Shown piece by piece: positions 8,600 through 17,539 of a DNA stretch of 64,000 bases. The stretch spans positions 1 to 64,000 of the forward strand of contig NZ_QAON01000015.1 of assembly GCF_003051055.1 (NCBI RefSeq). Reading direction: 5' to 3'. Under the pieces are notes generated by a model. It had not been told where the DNA came from. It searched no databases and worked only from the letters and a program-made list of their open reading frames with translations. Each line of letters starts with the position of its first letter. The first letter of the stretch is position 1. This stretch comes from Agitococcus lubricus. GTDB taxonomy: Bacteria; Pseudomonadota; Gammaproteobacteria; Pseudomonadales; Moraxellaceae. The position numbers and the translations under genes were made by a program.

Positions 8600-10723
8600 A
8601 TGTCCGTAATCTCGCGCAAACACCTATTATGGTCTGCCGCCCTTGGCGGTCTCGTATTTTTCTCTGCTGTTTTTGCCAAACAAGCAGCAGCACCATCACA
8701 ACTAGAACCGACCCGCGAAGAAATTAAAGCGGCACGGATTAGTGTGGCCATGCTAAAAGAATTGCACTATGAGCATAAAAAGCTAAACGATAGTCTTTCT
8801 AGTCAGATTTTTGATAGATACATCAAAGACTTAGATAGCACACGCGGTTATTTTTTAGCGAGTGATATCCACGAATTTGAGGCTTATCGCCATCAATTAG
8901 ATGATGATTTAATGCGTGGTGATTTGAGCCATGCCTTTACCATTTATGCACGCTACCAACAACGTGCCAATCAACGTATTGACTTTGTGCTTAAGCAACT
9001 CAATAAAGGCATAGACCGTTTTGATTTTGAGCAAAATGACTATTTAGAAACTAAACGTGATAATGCGCCGTGGGCTTCTTCGAGCGATGAGCTGGATAAA
9101 ATTTGGTTAAAACGCATTAAATCTGCGGTACTCAGTTTACGTTTATCTGGCAAGAAAAATGAAGATATTGCCAAACTATTAACCAAACGTTACGAAACCC
9201 AACGTAATAACTTAAATCGTAATAAAGCCGATGACGTGTTCCAAGTCTTTATGAACTCGTTTACCGAGACTTATGACCCACATACCGAATATTTTTCGCC
9301 ACGTTCCTCCGAAAACTTTAACATCAATATGAGTTTAACCTTAGAGGGTATTGGTGCAGTATTACAAGGCGAAGATGAATACACCAAAATTGTCCGTCTA
9401 GTGCCTGCTGGGCCTGCTGAAAAATCTAAACAACTGAAACCCGGTGACCGTATTGTTGCCGTTGCCCAAGGCAATGAAGACTTTGTTGATGTGATTGGTT
9501 GGCGTATTGACGAAGTAGTGGATTTAATTCGCGGGCCTAAAGGCAGCACAGTACGCTTACAAGTTCTCCCTGCAAATGCCGTTGATGAACATCAAACGAA
9601 AGTCATTAATATTGTCCGTAACACCATCAAACTCGAAGACCAAGCCGCTCAAAAACGCGTGATGACGATTACGCGTAACGATAAAACCTATAAAATTGGC
9701 GTGATTAAACTGCCTACTTTTTATGCAGATTTTGCCGCGATGCAAGCAGGTGACCCTAATTATCGCAGTACCACCCGCGATGTTTTAATGCTCATCAATC
9801 AACTCAAAGAAGAAAAAGTCGATGGTTTGGTACTCGACCTACGTAATAATGGCGGCGGCTCGTTAAGTGAAGCGAATTCTTTAGTTGGTCTCTTTATTGA
9901 CTCAGGGCCAACCGTCCAAGTCAAAACGGCCAGTAACGAAGTCGAAGTGTATAGTGACTCTGACGGTGCAGTGGCTTATGACGGGCCGTTAGTGGTGATG
10001 GTCAATCGCCTCTCTGCCTCGGCAGCCGAAATTTTTGCGGGTGCGATACAAGATTATGGGCGTGGTTTAGTGGTAGGTTCAACGACCTTTGGTAAAGGCA
10101 CAGTCCAATCGTTACGCGACTTAAATCATGGTCAAATCAAACTCACCGAAGCCAAGTTTTATCGTATTTCAGGCGCTAGCACACAACACAAAGGCGTAGA
10201 AGCTGATGTCTTATTTCCCAATATTTTACAAGGGACTGAGATTGGCGAGTCTGCATTAGAACATGCCTTACCGTGGGATACGATTTCACCCGTTCGTTAT
10301 ATGTCTTATGGTAGTTATCAGCGTCAACTGCCCTTGTTACGGGTAAAATCAGCTCAGCGTCAAAAAGAAGACCCTGATTTCCGTTATTTAAACGAACAAA
10401 TCGCGCTCGCCGAAAGTCTCAAAAAAGATACACGTATTTCCTTAAATGAGGAAAAACGTCGTCAAGAGCAAGATGAATTAGATGCCAAACGACTTGCTAT
10501 CGAAAATGAGCGTCGGAAAGCCAAAGGCCAAGAGCTATTAAAGTCATGGCGCGAAGCAGAAGCCGCCAATGACGAAGAGACGCCAGAAGACTTTAGTGAC
10601 CCCAATAAAAAGGAAAAACCTGAAGATGAAGCCTTTGTCACCGAGGCCGCACAAATCTTATTAGACGCAACGGAGTCAGGCAGCAAAGCTACTCAGGATG
10701 TGGTGGCCAAACGCCAGCCTTAA
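8600..10723 (+). CDS. prc: tail-specific (carboxy-terminal) protease Prc
   Basis: A periplasmic S41-family protease that degrades proteins from nonpolar C-termini and, in E. coli, trims penicillin-binding protein 3 and peptidoglycan hydrolases. The 707-residue product has an N-terminal signal/anchor (about residues 8-26), an N-terminal domain, a PDZ domain (about 240-330) and the protease core. The predicted catalytic Ser474 (in SASAAEIF) and Lys499 (in FGKGT) are 25 residues apart, as in E. coli Prc. The C-terminal part is charged and helical, of the DUF3340 type. Length is slightly above the E. coli 682. The last 35 bases overlap the end of the convergent cyclotransferase gene. Confidence 0.95.
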   Translation: MSVISRKHLLWSAALGGLVFFSAVFAKQAAAPSQLEPTREEIKAARISVAMLKELHYEHKKLNDSLSSQIFDRYIKDLDSTRGYFLASDIHEFEAYRHQLDDDLMRGDLSHAFTIYARYQQRANQRIDFVLKQLNKGIDRFDFEQNDYLETKRDNAPWASSSDELDKIWLKRIKSAVLSLRLSGKKNEDIAKLLTKRYETQRNNLNRNKADDVFQVFMNSFTETYDPHTEYFSPRSSENFNINMSLTLEGIGAVLQGEDEYTKIVRLVPAGPAEKSKQLKPGDRIVAVAQGNEDFVDVIGWRIDEVVDLIRGPKGSTVRLQVLPANAVDEHQTKVINIVRNTIKLEDQAAQKRVMTITRNDKTYKIGVIKLPTFYADFAAMQAGDPNYRSTTRDVLMLINQLKEEKVDGLVLDLRNNGGGSLSEANSLVGLFIDSGPTVQVKTASNEVEVYSDSDGAVAYDGPLVVMVNRLSASAAEIFAGAIQDYGRGLVVGSTTFGKGTVQSLRDLNHGQIKLTEAKFYRISGASTQHKGVEADVLFPNILQGTEIGESALEHALPWDTISPVRYMSYGSYQRQLPLLRVKSAQRQKEDPDFRYLNEQIALAESLKKDTRISLNEEKRRQEQDELDAKRLAIENERRKAKGQELLKSWREAEAANDEETPEDFSDPNKKEKPEDEAFVTEAAQILLDATESGSKATQDVVAKRQP

Positions 10724-11069
10724 GCCGTGTCAATTCCTGTGTTGAGCGTGTGTACCAATAAGTCCATGCGCTCAACCACTGTCCTGTTGCTAATAAAATA
10801 GGCGTTAATCTACGTTCATATTCGGGGTTTTCACCCAGCGCCTCTTCAAACGTATCTAACGTTGACCAAATTTCTGTGGTACAGGCATAAATATCCCCTT
10901 GCACCCAGTCCTCCCCTACAACTAATGCGGGATAGTAACTGACTTGATATAAACAACCTTTGAGTTGCCCTGCGCCAATATAATGCGCCTGTCCTGCTAA
11001 CCAGTCAGCCATGTGATGGCCTGAGTGAGGCCGAAGTGTGCCATAAACAAATAAATAGGAATTTTCCAT
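10689..11069 (-). CDS. gamma-glutamylcyclotransferase-like protein (AIG2 family)
   Basis: The 126-residue protein has the family start FVYGTLRPHSGHH, the YGTLR substrate loop, and a later conserved acidic residue (in DTFEEALGENPEYERR). Members cyclise gamma-glutamyl groups or act on related amides; the substrate here is unknown. Its start codon overlaps the start codon of the divergent yceF: the two ATGs share the tetramer CATG at 11067-11070. Its ribosome binding site (AAGGCGG) therefore lies inside yceF, and the 3' end overlaps prc by 35 bp. Such tight packing at both ends is unusual. Confidence 0.8.
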   Translation of the reverse strand: MENSYLFVYGTLRPHSGHHMADWLAGQAHYIGAGQLKGCLYQVSYYPALVVGEDWVQGDIYACTTEIWSTLDTFEEALGENPEYERRLTPILLATGQWLSAWTYWYTRSTQELTRLKAGVWPPHPE

Positions 11070-11652
11070 GTCCGCCTTACCTTTAGTACTGGCCTCGAGT
11101 TCAGAATCCAGACGCAGTCTTTTAGCCCGTTTAGGTATTGAGTTTAGTCAAGATAATCCAGCCTGTGATGAAAGTCAGCAAGCCGATGAAAATAGTGTCG
11201 ACTTAGCCTTACGCCTCGCTATGTTGAAAGCTAAGGCATTGGCCAACAAGTACCCTTGTCATTTACTCATCGGTAGCGACCAAGTGGCCGACTTTAGAGG
11301 ACAAAGTTTGGGTAAACCGTTAAACCATGACAATGCCGTGACTCAATTACGTATGTTTAGTGGTCATGCTGTTGATTTTTATACGGGCTTAGCCCTATTT
11401 AATAGCCACACACAACGTTTATATACGCATGTTTCTCACTATCGTGTCTACTTTAGGCCATTAAGTACAAGACAAATCGAAAGGTATTTACAAAAAGAAC
11501 GCCCTTATCATTGTGCAGGCAGTTTCAAAAGTGAAGGTTTAGGCATTTGTTTGTTTGAAAAGTTTGAGGGCGATGACCCTAGCAGTTTAGTTGGCTTACC
11601 ATTGATGCAATTAGTGACGTTTTTGCAGCAAGAGGGCTATTTTAGTATTTAG
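11068..11652 (+). CDS. yceF: Maf-like nucleotide pyrophosphatase YceF
   Basis: A Maf/Ham1-fold housecleaning enzyme of 194 residues. E. coli YceF hydrolyses 7-methyl-GTP. The sequence carries the Maf hallmarks: LASSSESRRSLL at the N-terminus, IGSDQVA with the metal-binding aspartate, SGHAVDFYTGLAL, and AGSFKSEGLG before a C-terminal VGLPL. The wording of these motifs follows the YceF subgroup rather than the dTTP/UTP-specific Maf. AGGA at 11057-11060, inside the divergent cyclotransferase gene, is its ribosome binding site, so its promoter also must lie in that gene. Confidence 0.92.
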   Translation: MSALPLVLASSSESRRSLLARLGIEFSQDNPACDESQQADENSVDLALRLAMLKAKALANKYPCHLLIGSDQVADFRGQSLGKPLNHDNAVTQLRMFSGHAVDFYTGLALFNSHTQRLYTHVSHYRVYFRPLSTRQIERYLQKERPYHCAGSFKSEGLGICLFEKFEGDDPSSLVGLPLMQLVTFLQQEGYFSI

Positions 11653-11671
11653 CCCTCATTGTACAAAGTGA

Positions 11672-11995
11672 TTAAGCCCGAATATACACATACTCATCCT
11701 GCACTACTACATCATAAGCAGGTACTTTAACTGTGCTATCTTCCAAACATTCACCTGTTTGTAAATTATAGTGATGTTTATAAATGGGTGAGGCAACCAC
11801 TTTTTGCCCCTGTAAATCACCGACTAAACCACGTGATAAGACATTGGCTTCGCTAAATGGGTCAAAATTGCCAATAGCAAAAATATCACCATTAGGTAAT
11901 TTGAATACGGCAACTTGTTGGCCTTTGACTAAAGCACCCACGCCTAAATTGACTGGTAGTTCGGCCACTGGACAAATTTTTACTAAACTATTCAT
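11672..11995 (-). CDS. nirD: nitrite reductase [NAD(P)H] small subunit NirD
   Basis: The small subunit of the cytoplasmic assimilatory NADH-nitrite reductase (nitrite to ammonium). The 107-residue product has the Rieske-like fold pattern (VFKLPNGDIFAIGN, then IYKHHYNLQTGECL) but lacks the Cys-x-His cluster ligands, as is normal for NirD. The ATG at 11995 follows GAGAG; an upstream in-frame start at 12019 has no better signal. It is the last gene of the nas operon, 143 bp after nirB, and that gap is occupied by a dispersed palindromic repeat. It converges with yceF. Confidence 0.93.
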   Translation of the reverse strand: MNSLVKICPVAELPVNLGVGALVKGQQVAVFKLPNGDIFAIGNFDPFSEANVLSRGLVGDLQGQKVVASPIYKHHYNLQTGECLEDSTVKVPAYDVVVQDEYVYIRA

Positions 11996-12057
11996 GGTAT
12001 TTCTCTCTTGATGGGTCAATGACCCATCCTACAAAACTTGGTGGTTTGAAAAAATAA

Positions 12058-12138
12058 CCCTTCGACTCCGCTCAGGGAACGTCCTTATGCGCTCAGGGCA
12101 CATTGAGCGCAGTCGAAGGTAGCTGAGCGAAGTCGAAG
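12058..12138. repeat. REP-like palindromic repeat between nirB and nirD
   Basis: The segment contains CCTTCGACTCCGCTCAGGGA, then GCGCTCAGGGC, and ends with inverted versions (TGAGCGCAGTCGAAGG, CTGAGCGAAGTCGAAG). It belongs to the same repeat family as the blocks at 30663-30755, 31093-31231 and 31304-31334. It begins directly after the nirB stop codon, inside the operon, where it could form stable mRNA hairpins and alter the nirB:nirD ratio. Confidence 0.85.
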
Positions 12139-14667
12139 TTAAACCTCTGCCACTGCAATACGCCCTGCTTTTTCTTGGGCAGTTGCAGGACGAATTTGGC
12201 CACGCTCTTCAACAAAGACCACGTTATTATCCACTTCATCACTATTGACAAAAGAGCGGAAACGCTTGAGGGTTTCTGGGTTGTTAATCGCCTCTTTCCA
12301 TTCACAGGCAAAGGTGTCAGCCACATATTGCATTTGCATTTCTAACTCATCGGCAATGCCTAAAGAGTCGTTAATAATCACGTCTTTGAGGTAATCTAAA
12401 CCACCTTCTAAATTGTCACGCCAGACGCTAGTCCGTTGTAAACGGTCGGCAGTACGGATATAGAACATTAAGAAACGGTCTACATACTTGATTAAGGTTT
12501 CGCTATCTAAATCACTTGCTAATAATTCGGCATGACGTGGTTTCATACCACCGTTACCACAGACATATAAGTTCCAGCCTTTTTCGGTGGCAATCACTCC
12601 TACGTCTTTGCTTTGGGCTTCGGCACATTCACGCGTACAACCACTCACCGCAAATTTGAGTTTGTGTGGACTACGTAAACCGCGATAACGATTTTCTAAA
12701 TCAATGGCAAAACCCACAGAATCTTGCACCCCATAACGACACCATGTTGACCCCACACATGATTTGACGGTACGTAACGATTTACCGTAGGCATGACCTG
12801 ATTCAAAACCTGCATCGACTAACTCTTTCCAAATCACAGGCAATTGTTCAACCCGCGCACCAAATAAGTCGATACGTTGGCCGCCTGTAATTTTGGTGTA
12901 AAGTTTGTATTTTTTCGCCACTTCACCAATGGTAATTAAACCTTCGGGCGTGATTTCACCACCGGGAATACGCGGCACGATGGAATAAGTACCATCTTTT
13001 TGCATATTGGCTAAGAAGTAGTCATTGGTGTCTTGTAAGCCTGCTAAGGGCTTTTTGAGAATATGCTCATTCCATAAAGAGGCAAAAATTGACGCAGCAG
13101 TGGGTTTACAAATATCACAACCATCCCCTTTGCCATGTTTAGCAATAAAATCTTCAAACGTACGAATATTGCCAATTTTGGCAAGGTGATACATTTCTTG
13201 ACGTGAATAAGCGAAGTGTTCGCAAATGTCTTTTTTGACTTCGACACCTCGTTTTTGTAATTCACATTTTAAGACTTGCCCCACTAAAGCGGAGCAACCG
13301 CCACAACTGGTGGCTGCTTTGGTACACGATTTTAATTCGCCTAGCTCCATGACACCGCCTTCAATGGCAGTACATAAATCTTGTTTAGTGACATTATTAC
13401 AAGAACAAATCACCGCGCTCATGGGTAAAGCATCAACACCCAAACCAACAGGTTTACTGCCATCGGTAGCAGGCAAAATTAAGGCTTCGGGTTTTTCTGG
13501 TAGGGTCATGTCGTTGAGTTTGAGCTGTAATAAATCGCCATAAGCATCAACATCACCCACTAACACTGCACCCAATAACTTTTTACCATCGGCAGAAACG
13601 ACTAATTTTTTGTAAGTTTGGCTACGTTCATCAATATAACTGTAATTGATACTGCCTGCGGTCGCACCATGAGCATCACCAATTGACGCAACATCGACAC
13701 CCATCAATTTGAGTTTGGTGCTCATGTCTGCGCCCGTAAATTGTTTGTCTTCGTTACCTAAAATATGGGTACAAGCGACTTCGGCCATCTGATAACCCGG
13801 CGCAACCAAGCCATAAATTTTGCCATCCCATAAAGCACATTCACCAATGGCATAGACATCGGGTGCATTGGTACGACAGAAATTATCGACAACAATACCG
13901 CCACGCGCACCGACCGCAATACCATTCGCACGAGCAATATCATCACGCGGACGAATACCTGCGGAAAACAAAATCATGTCAGTTTCGAGGCTAGTGCCGT
14001 CAGAGAACTTCATGGCATGACGACAATTTGTACCATCCACAATTTCAACGGTGTTACGCTCGGTGTGAATACCTACACCTAATTCGGCAATTTTTTTGCG
14101 TAATACTTTACCACCCATATCGTCAATTTGTACTGCCATTAACCGTGGCGCAAATTCAACCACATGTGTTTCTAACCCTAAATCTTTCAGGGCTTTGGCG
14201 GCTTCTAAACCTAATAAACCGCCACCAACCACCACCCCGACTTTTGAGCTAGCGGCGGTTTGTTTAATAGCATATAAATCTTCAATGGTACGATACACCA
14301 AGCAACCTTCACGGTTGTTACCTTGTACAGGGGGTACAAAAGGATAAGAACCTGTGGCTAATACTAATTTGTCATAATGAAACACATCGCCATTTTGGGT
14401 AGTCACGGTTTTAGCAGCCGTATCAATACCTGTCGCACGGGTATTTAACTGTAAGCCATAGCCTGTGTTGCTAAAAAAGTCTTGAGGGGTAACACTGAGG
14501 TCTTCGGCGGTTTTACCACTAAAAAAAGCGGATAATTGTACACGGTCATAGGCAGGACGCGGCTCTTCGGCCAAGACAATCACTTCGTGAGGAACTGTGG
14601 CTTTTTTTGCCAAGTTTTCTAAAAAACGGTGGCCAACCATACCGTGACCAATCATGACTATACGCAT
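12139..14667 (-). CDS. nirB: nitrite reductase [NAD(P)H] large subunit NirB
   Basis: The catalytic subunit reducing nitrite to ammonium with six electrons from NAD(P)H, in the cytoplasm. The 842 residues show, in order: an FAD/NAD-binding reductase module (GHGMVG near residue 8, GGGLLGLEA near 148); a BFD-type [2Fe-2S] domain with Cys421, Cys423, Cys455 and Cys458; and a sulfite/nitrite reductase module with siroheme/[4Fe-4S] ligands Cys637, Cys643, Cys677 and Cys681 (C-x5-C and C-x3-C). All cofactor ligands are present. AGGAGA precedes the ATG. It follows nasA by 176 bp, a gap that holds two tandem hairpins and may be a control point separating nitrate from nitrite reductase expression. Confidence 0.97.
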   Translation of the reverse strand: MRIVMIGHGMVGHRFLENLAKKATVPHEVIVLAEEPRPAYDRVQLSAFFSGKTAEDLSVTPQDFFSNTGYGLQLNTRATGIDTAAKTVTTQNGDVFHYDKLVLATGSYPFVPPVQGNNREGCLVYRTIEDLYAIKQTAASSKVGVVVGGGLLGLEAAKALKDLGLETHVVEFAPRLMAVQIDDMGGKVLRKKIAELGVGIHTERNTVEIVDGTNCRHAMKFSDGTSLETDMILFSAGIRPRDDIARANGIAVGARGGIVVDNFCRTNAPDVYAIGECALWDGKIYGLVAPGYQMAEVACTHILGNEDKQFTGADMSTKLKLMGVDVASIGDAHGATAGSINYSYIDERSQTYKKLVVSADGKKLLGAVLVGDVDAYGDLLQLKLNDMTLPEKPEALILPATDGSKPVGLGVDALPMSAVICSCNNVTKQDLCTAIEGGVMELGELKSCTKAATSCGGCSALVGQVLKCELQKRGVEVKKDICEHFAYSRQEMYHLAKIGNIRTFEDFIAKHGKGDGCDICKPTAASIFASLWNEHILKKPLAGLQDTNDYFLANMQKDGTYSIVPRIPGGEITPEGLITIGEVAKKYKLYTKITGGQRIDLFGARVEQLPVIWKELVDAGFESGHAYGKSLRTVKSCVGSTWCRYGVQDSVGFAIDLENRYRGLRSPHKLKFAVSGCTRECAEAQSKDVGVIATEKGWNLYVCGNGGMKPRHAELLASDLDSETLIKYVDRFLMFYIRTADRLQRTSVWRDNLEGGLDYLKDVIINDSLGIADELEMQMQYVADTFACEWKEAINNPETLKRFRSFVNSDEVDNNVVFVEERGQIRPATAQEKAGRIAVAEV

Positions 14668-14697
14668 TGCTGTCTCCTGCTGAGTTGCTAGCTAGAG

Positions 14698-14734
14698 GTA
14701 CTGTTTTTTCAGTACAAACAGACGGCGTTGTCTG
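14698..14734 (-). promoter_or_regulatory. two tandem six-base-loop hairpins in the nirB leader
   Basis: Read as nirB-sense RNA, the first hairpin (14719-14734) is CAGAC-loop-GTCTG with the six-base loop AACGCC. After a 3-base linker the second (14698-14715) is GTACTG-loop-CAGTAC with loop AAAAAA. Paired hairpins with six-base loops having A at position 1 and G at position 4 are what ANTAR-domain antiterminators such as NasR, NasT or EutV bind. The first loop fits this rule; the second lacks the G. The structures are seen directly; the ANTAR role is a hypothesis. They end 30 bases before the nirB ATG. Confidence 0.4.
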
Positions 14735-14843
14735 CGAAAGAATGTAAAGGACACGTTTATTGATAACACCCACATTAGTATTATCCGTGTTTGTTGTCAG
14801 ACTCACTCACTCTACTTCTCTCCTTTATAGGAAAGAGCTAAGT

Positions 14844-17528
14844 TTAAGCCTGAACAACCGAAATTAGGCGAGAAAGGATTTTCTGTAACTCTGGCTGACA
14901 TGATCCACAATTCGTGCCAGCTTTGAGACATTTTCCAATTTCTGTCACACTTTTTAGATTATTTGTAGCAATTGCTCGTTCGATGGTCTTTTCTCCTACG
15001 CCATAACAGGCACAAATAATTCGGCCAACATCGGCATTAGGGTCGGCAGGTTTGCCCGACAATAAGGCACGACGACTGAGTTTATCTAAGGGTTGATTTA
15101 ATAAAGACATTAACCATGCGCGTGGCGGTAAATTGGCTTCTGCCCCAAAAAATGCCAATGCGCTTAATTTGTCGCCCTCTAACCACGCATAACGTTGTTG
15201 ACCTGCACTAATATCTTGATATTCAAGGCGTTGCCCCTGCGGTTGTTGTAGCCATATACTCGCCCAATCTAACCAATCATGCGGTTTTTGATGGTGAGCC
15301 AACTCATAACGCCAACCTTTTTCGAGGCGAATCGCCACCGCATAATCACACTCAGGTAAGGTTAAGGGCGTGTGACTTAATAAATAACCATGCCATGCTG
15401 AATTAAATTTTGACACCTTAATCGGGGTATGTTTGTTTTCGGGTTGGCCAGAGACAGGGTCAACGGCAGGATTAACTACTGCGCCCACTCTGGATTGACG
15501 CGTTAACACGCCTGTCCAGTGCATAGGCACAAACACCGAGCCTTGACGTTGGCCATCACTTAATTGCGCCCTGACCACCGCTTTACCCCATGCTGAGTTG
15601 ATTTCTACTAAATCGCCTGCTTGAATGGCGAGTTTTTTTGCATCATTTGGGTGCAATTCGGCATAAGGTTCACCAATATGTTGCAACAATCTTGGCGTTA
15701 ATCCTGTCCGTGTCATGGTATGCCATTGGTCACGAATCCGACCTGTATTTAAAATAAAGGGATATTCGGCACTGAGCGGATTTTTTGGCGCACGACTGGT
15801 TAAGGGCATAAAACGCGCTAAACGATTAGGCGTATAAAACTGACCTTGAGCAAACAATCGTGCTGTGCCTTGGTCTTTGTTTAAGACAGGCCATTGAATC
15901 GGCTGTAAAGCATTATATTGTTGGGTATTTAATTGACCTAAACCCACCAAGTTAAAATCGCGTAAGCCTGATTCAATATTGGCATCATTTTCAAAGGCCG
16001 ATAAAGCAATATGCTCATTAAATACGTCCGCAGGCGATTGATAATCAAAACCGTCAAAACCCATGGCTTGTGCCACTTGACTTAATGCCCACCAATCAGG
16101 TTTGGCTTGGGCAGGGGCTGGCAAAAAGCCACGTTGACGCGAAATTCGCCGTTCGGAGTTGGTGACTGTGCCATCTTTTTCACCCCAACCCAAACTGGGT
16201 AACAACACATCGGCTAGGCGCGTGGTATCGGTATCGGTAATACAATCCGAGACAACAACCAATTCGCACTTTTCTAAAGCCGCACGCACTTTATCGGCAT
16301 TGGGTAAAGACACCACAGGATTAGTCGCCATAATCCAGACGGCTTTAATTTTGCCCTCATACATGGCATCAAATAAATCAACCGCTTTTAGGCCACTCTT
16401 ATCGGCAATAACAGGCGATTGCCAAAATCGTTGGACTCGCTCACGATGTACAGGATTTTCGATGTCCATGTGTGCCGCCAACATATTGGCCAAACCACCC
16501 ACTTCACGACCGCCCATGGCATTGGGTTGACCTGTTAACGAAAACGGTGATGCGCCCTCTTTACCCACTCGACCTGTTGCTAAATGACAGTTAATAATGG
16601 CATTTACTTTGTCTGTGCCTGCACTGGATTGATTAACCCCCATCGAAAAACAGGTCATGGTTTTAGGCGTTTGACAAAACCAATCAAAGAAAGTGGCTAA
16701 ACTTTGGCTATCGACACCAATACGTTCGGCTAAGGTTGATTTGTCACCAACATCTTGATTAGCAGCAGCAAAAGCCTTCTCAAAATCAACGGTATATTGA
16801 GCAATATATTGAGGGTCTAAGGCATTACGTTCGGCCAACTGCACTAATAAAGCATTAAATAATAAAACATCCATGCCTGCTTTAATGGGTAAATGTAAAT
16901 CAGCGATTTCGTTAGTAGCAGTTTCGCGTGGGTCAACCACAACTATCCTTAACTCAGGACGTTGTGCTTTAATCGCTTTAATGCGTTGGAAGATAATCGG
17001 ATGACACCAAGCGGTATTAGAACCCACTAAAACAATCAAATTCGCGTGGTCAAAATCATCATAATTCGCAGGCACGGTATCTGCACCAAAGGCGCGTTTA
17101 TGGCCTGCCACGGCGGAGGACATACACAAACGCGAATTAGTGTCGATATTGGCTGTGCCGATATAACCTTTCATCAATTTATTGGCGACATAATAATCTT
17201 CAGTCAAAATTTGACCTGACACATAAAATGCTACCGATTCTTTACCATGTTCAGCAATAATTCGTTTAAATTCATTGGCCACTTTATCAATTGCTGTTGG
17301 CCAAGAAACGTTTTGTCCTGCAATGTGTGGCTCTAATAAACGGCCTTCTAAACTAATAGTTTCACCTAAGGATGAACCTTTAGAACACAAACGACCATAA
17401 TTAGCAGGATGCTCTGTATCCCCTTGAATACTGACAATACGTTTATCTGTATCTTCTACCGTGGCTTTAATGCCACAACCGACACCACAATACGCACAAG
17501 TGGTATGCACTGTTGAGTTAATTTGCAT
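14844..17528 (-). CDS. nasA: assimilatory nitrate reductase catalytic subunit NasA
   Basis: A molybdopterin (bis-MGD) enzyme reducing nitrate to nitrite in the cytoplasm. The 894-residue product starts with [4Fe-4S] ligands CAYCGVGC (Cys11, Cys14, Cys18) and a fourth cysteine in GRLCSKG, followed by the molybdopterin oxidoreductase and dinucleotide-binding domains. A C-terminal BFD-type [2Fe-2S] domain (ICACYGVGE then NCGSC) is the arrangement typical of NasA with an electron-transfer partner. The ATG at 17528 has AGGAG 8 bases before it; an in-frame GTG at 17537 would overlap that site, so it is rejected. It begins 11 bp after the FAD subunit gene and is surely cotranscribed with it. Confidence 0.95.
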   Translation of the reverse strand: MQINSTVHTTCAYCGVGCGIKATVEDTDKRIVSIQGDTEHPANYGRLCSKGSSLGETISLEGRLLEPHIAGQNVSWPTAIDKVANEFKRIIAEHGKESVAFYVSGQILTEDYYVANKLMKGYIGTANIDTNSRLCMSSAVAGHKRAFGADTVPANYDDFDHANLIVLVGSNTAWCHPIIFQRIKAIKAQRPELRIVVVDPRETATNEIADLHLPIKAGMDVLLFNALLVQLAERNALDPQYIAQYTVDFEKAFAAANQDVGDKSTLAERIGVDSQSLATFFDWFCQTPKTMTCFSMGVNQSSAGTDKVNAIINCHLATGRVGKEGASPFSLTGQPNAMGGREVGGLANMLAAHMDIENPVHRERVQRFWQSPVIADKSGLKAVDLFDAMYEGKIKAVWIMATNPVVSLPNADKVRAALEKCELVVVSDCITDTDTTRLADVLLPSLGWGEKDGTVTNSERRISRQRGFLPAPAQAKPDWWALSQVAQAMGFDGFDYQSPADVFNEHIALSAFENDANIESGLRDFNLVGLGQLNTQQYNALQPIQWPVLNKDQGTARLFAQGQFYTPNRLARFMPLTSRAPKNPLSAEYPFILNTGRIRDQWHTMTRTGLTPRLLQHIGEPYAELHPNDAKKLAIQAGDLVEINSAWGKAVVRAQLSDGQRQGSVFVPMHWTGVLTRQSRVGAVVNPAVDPVSGQPENKHTPIKVSKFNSAWHGYLLSHTPLTLPECDYAVAIRLEKGWRYELAHHQKPHDWLDWASIWLQQPQGQRLEYQDISAGQQRYAWLEGDKLSALAFFGAEANLPPRAWLMSLLNQPLDKLSRRALLSGKPADPNADVGRIICACYGVGEKTIERAIATNNLKSVTEIGKCLKAGTNCGSCQPELQKILSRLISVVQA

Positions 17529-17539
17529 CACTTGCACTC

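Noticed and set aside
12093-12326. Small minus-strand frame overlapping the nirB end.
   Set aside because: It is in another frame of nirB and runs into the palindromic repeat; no domain or start signal is seen.
14691-14715. The GTACTG-TTTTTT-CAGTAC palindrome as a rho-independent terminator after nasA.
   Set aside because: The T-run (plus strand) is in the loop, no T-run follows the stem in either direction, and the stem has few G-C pairs.
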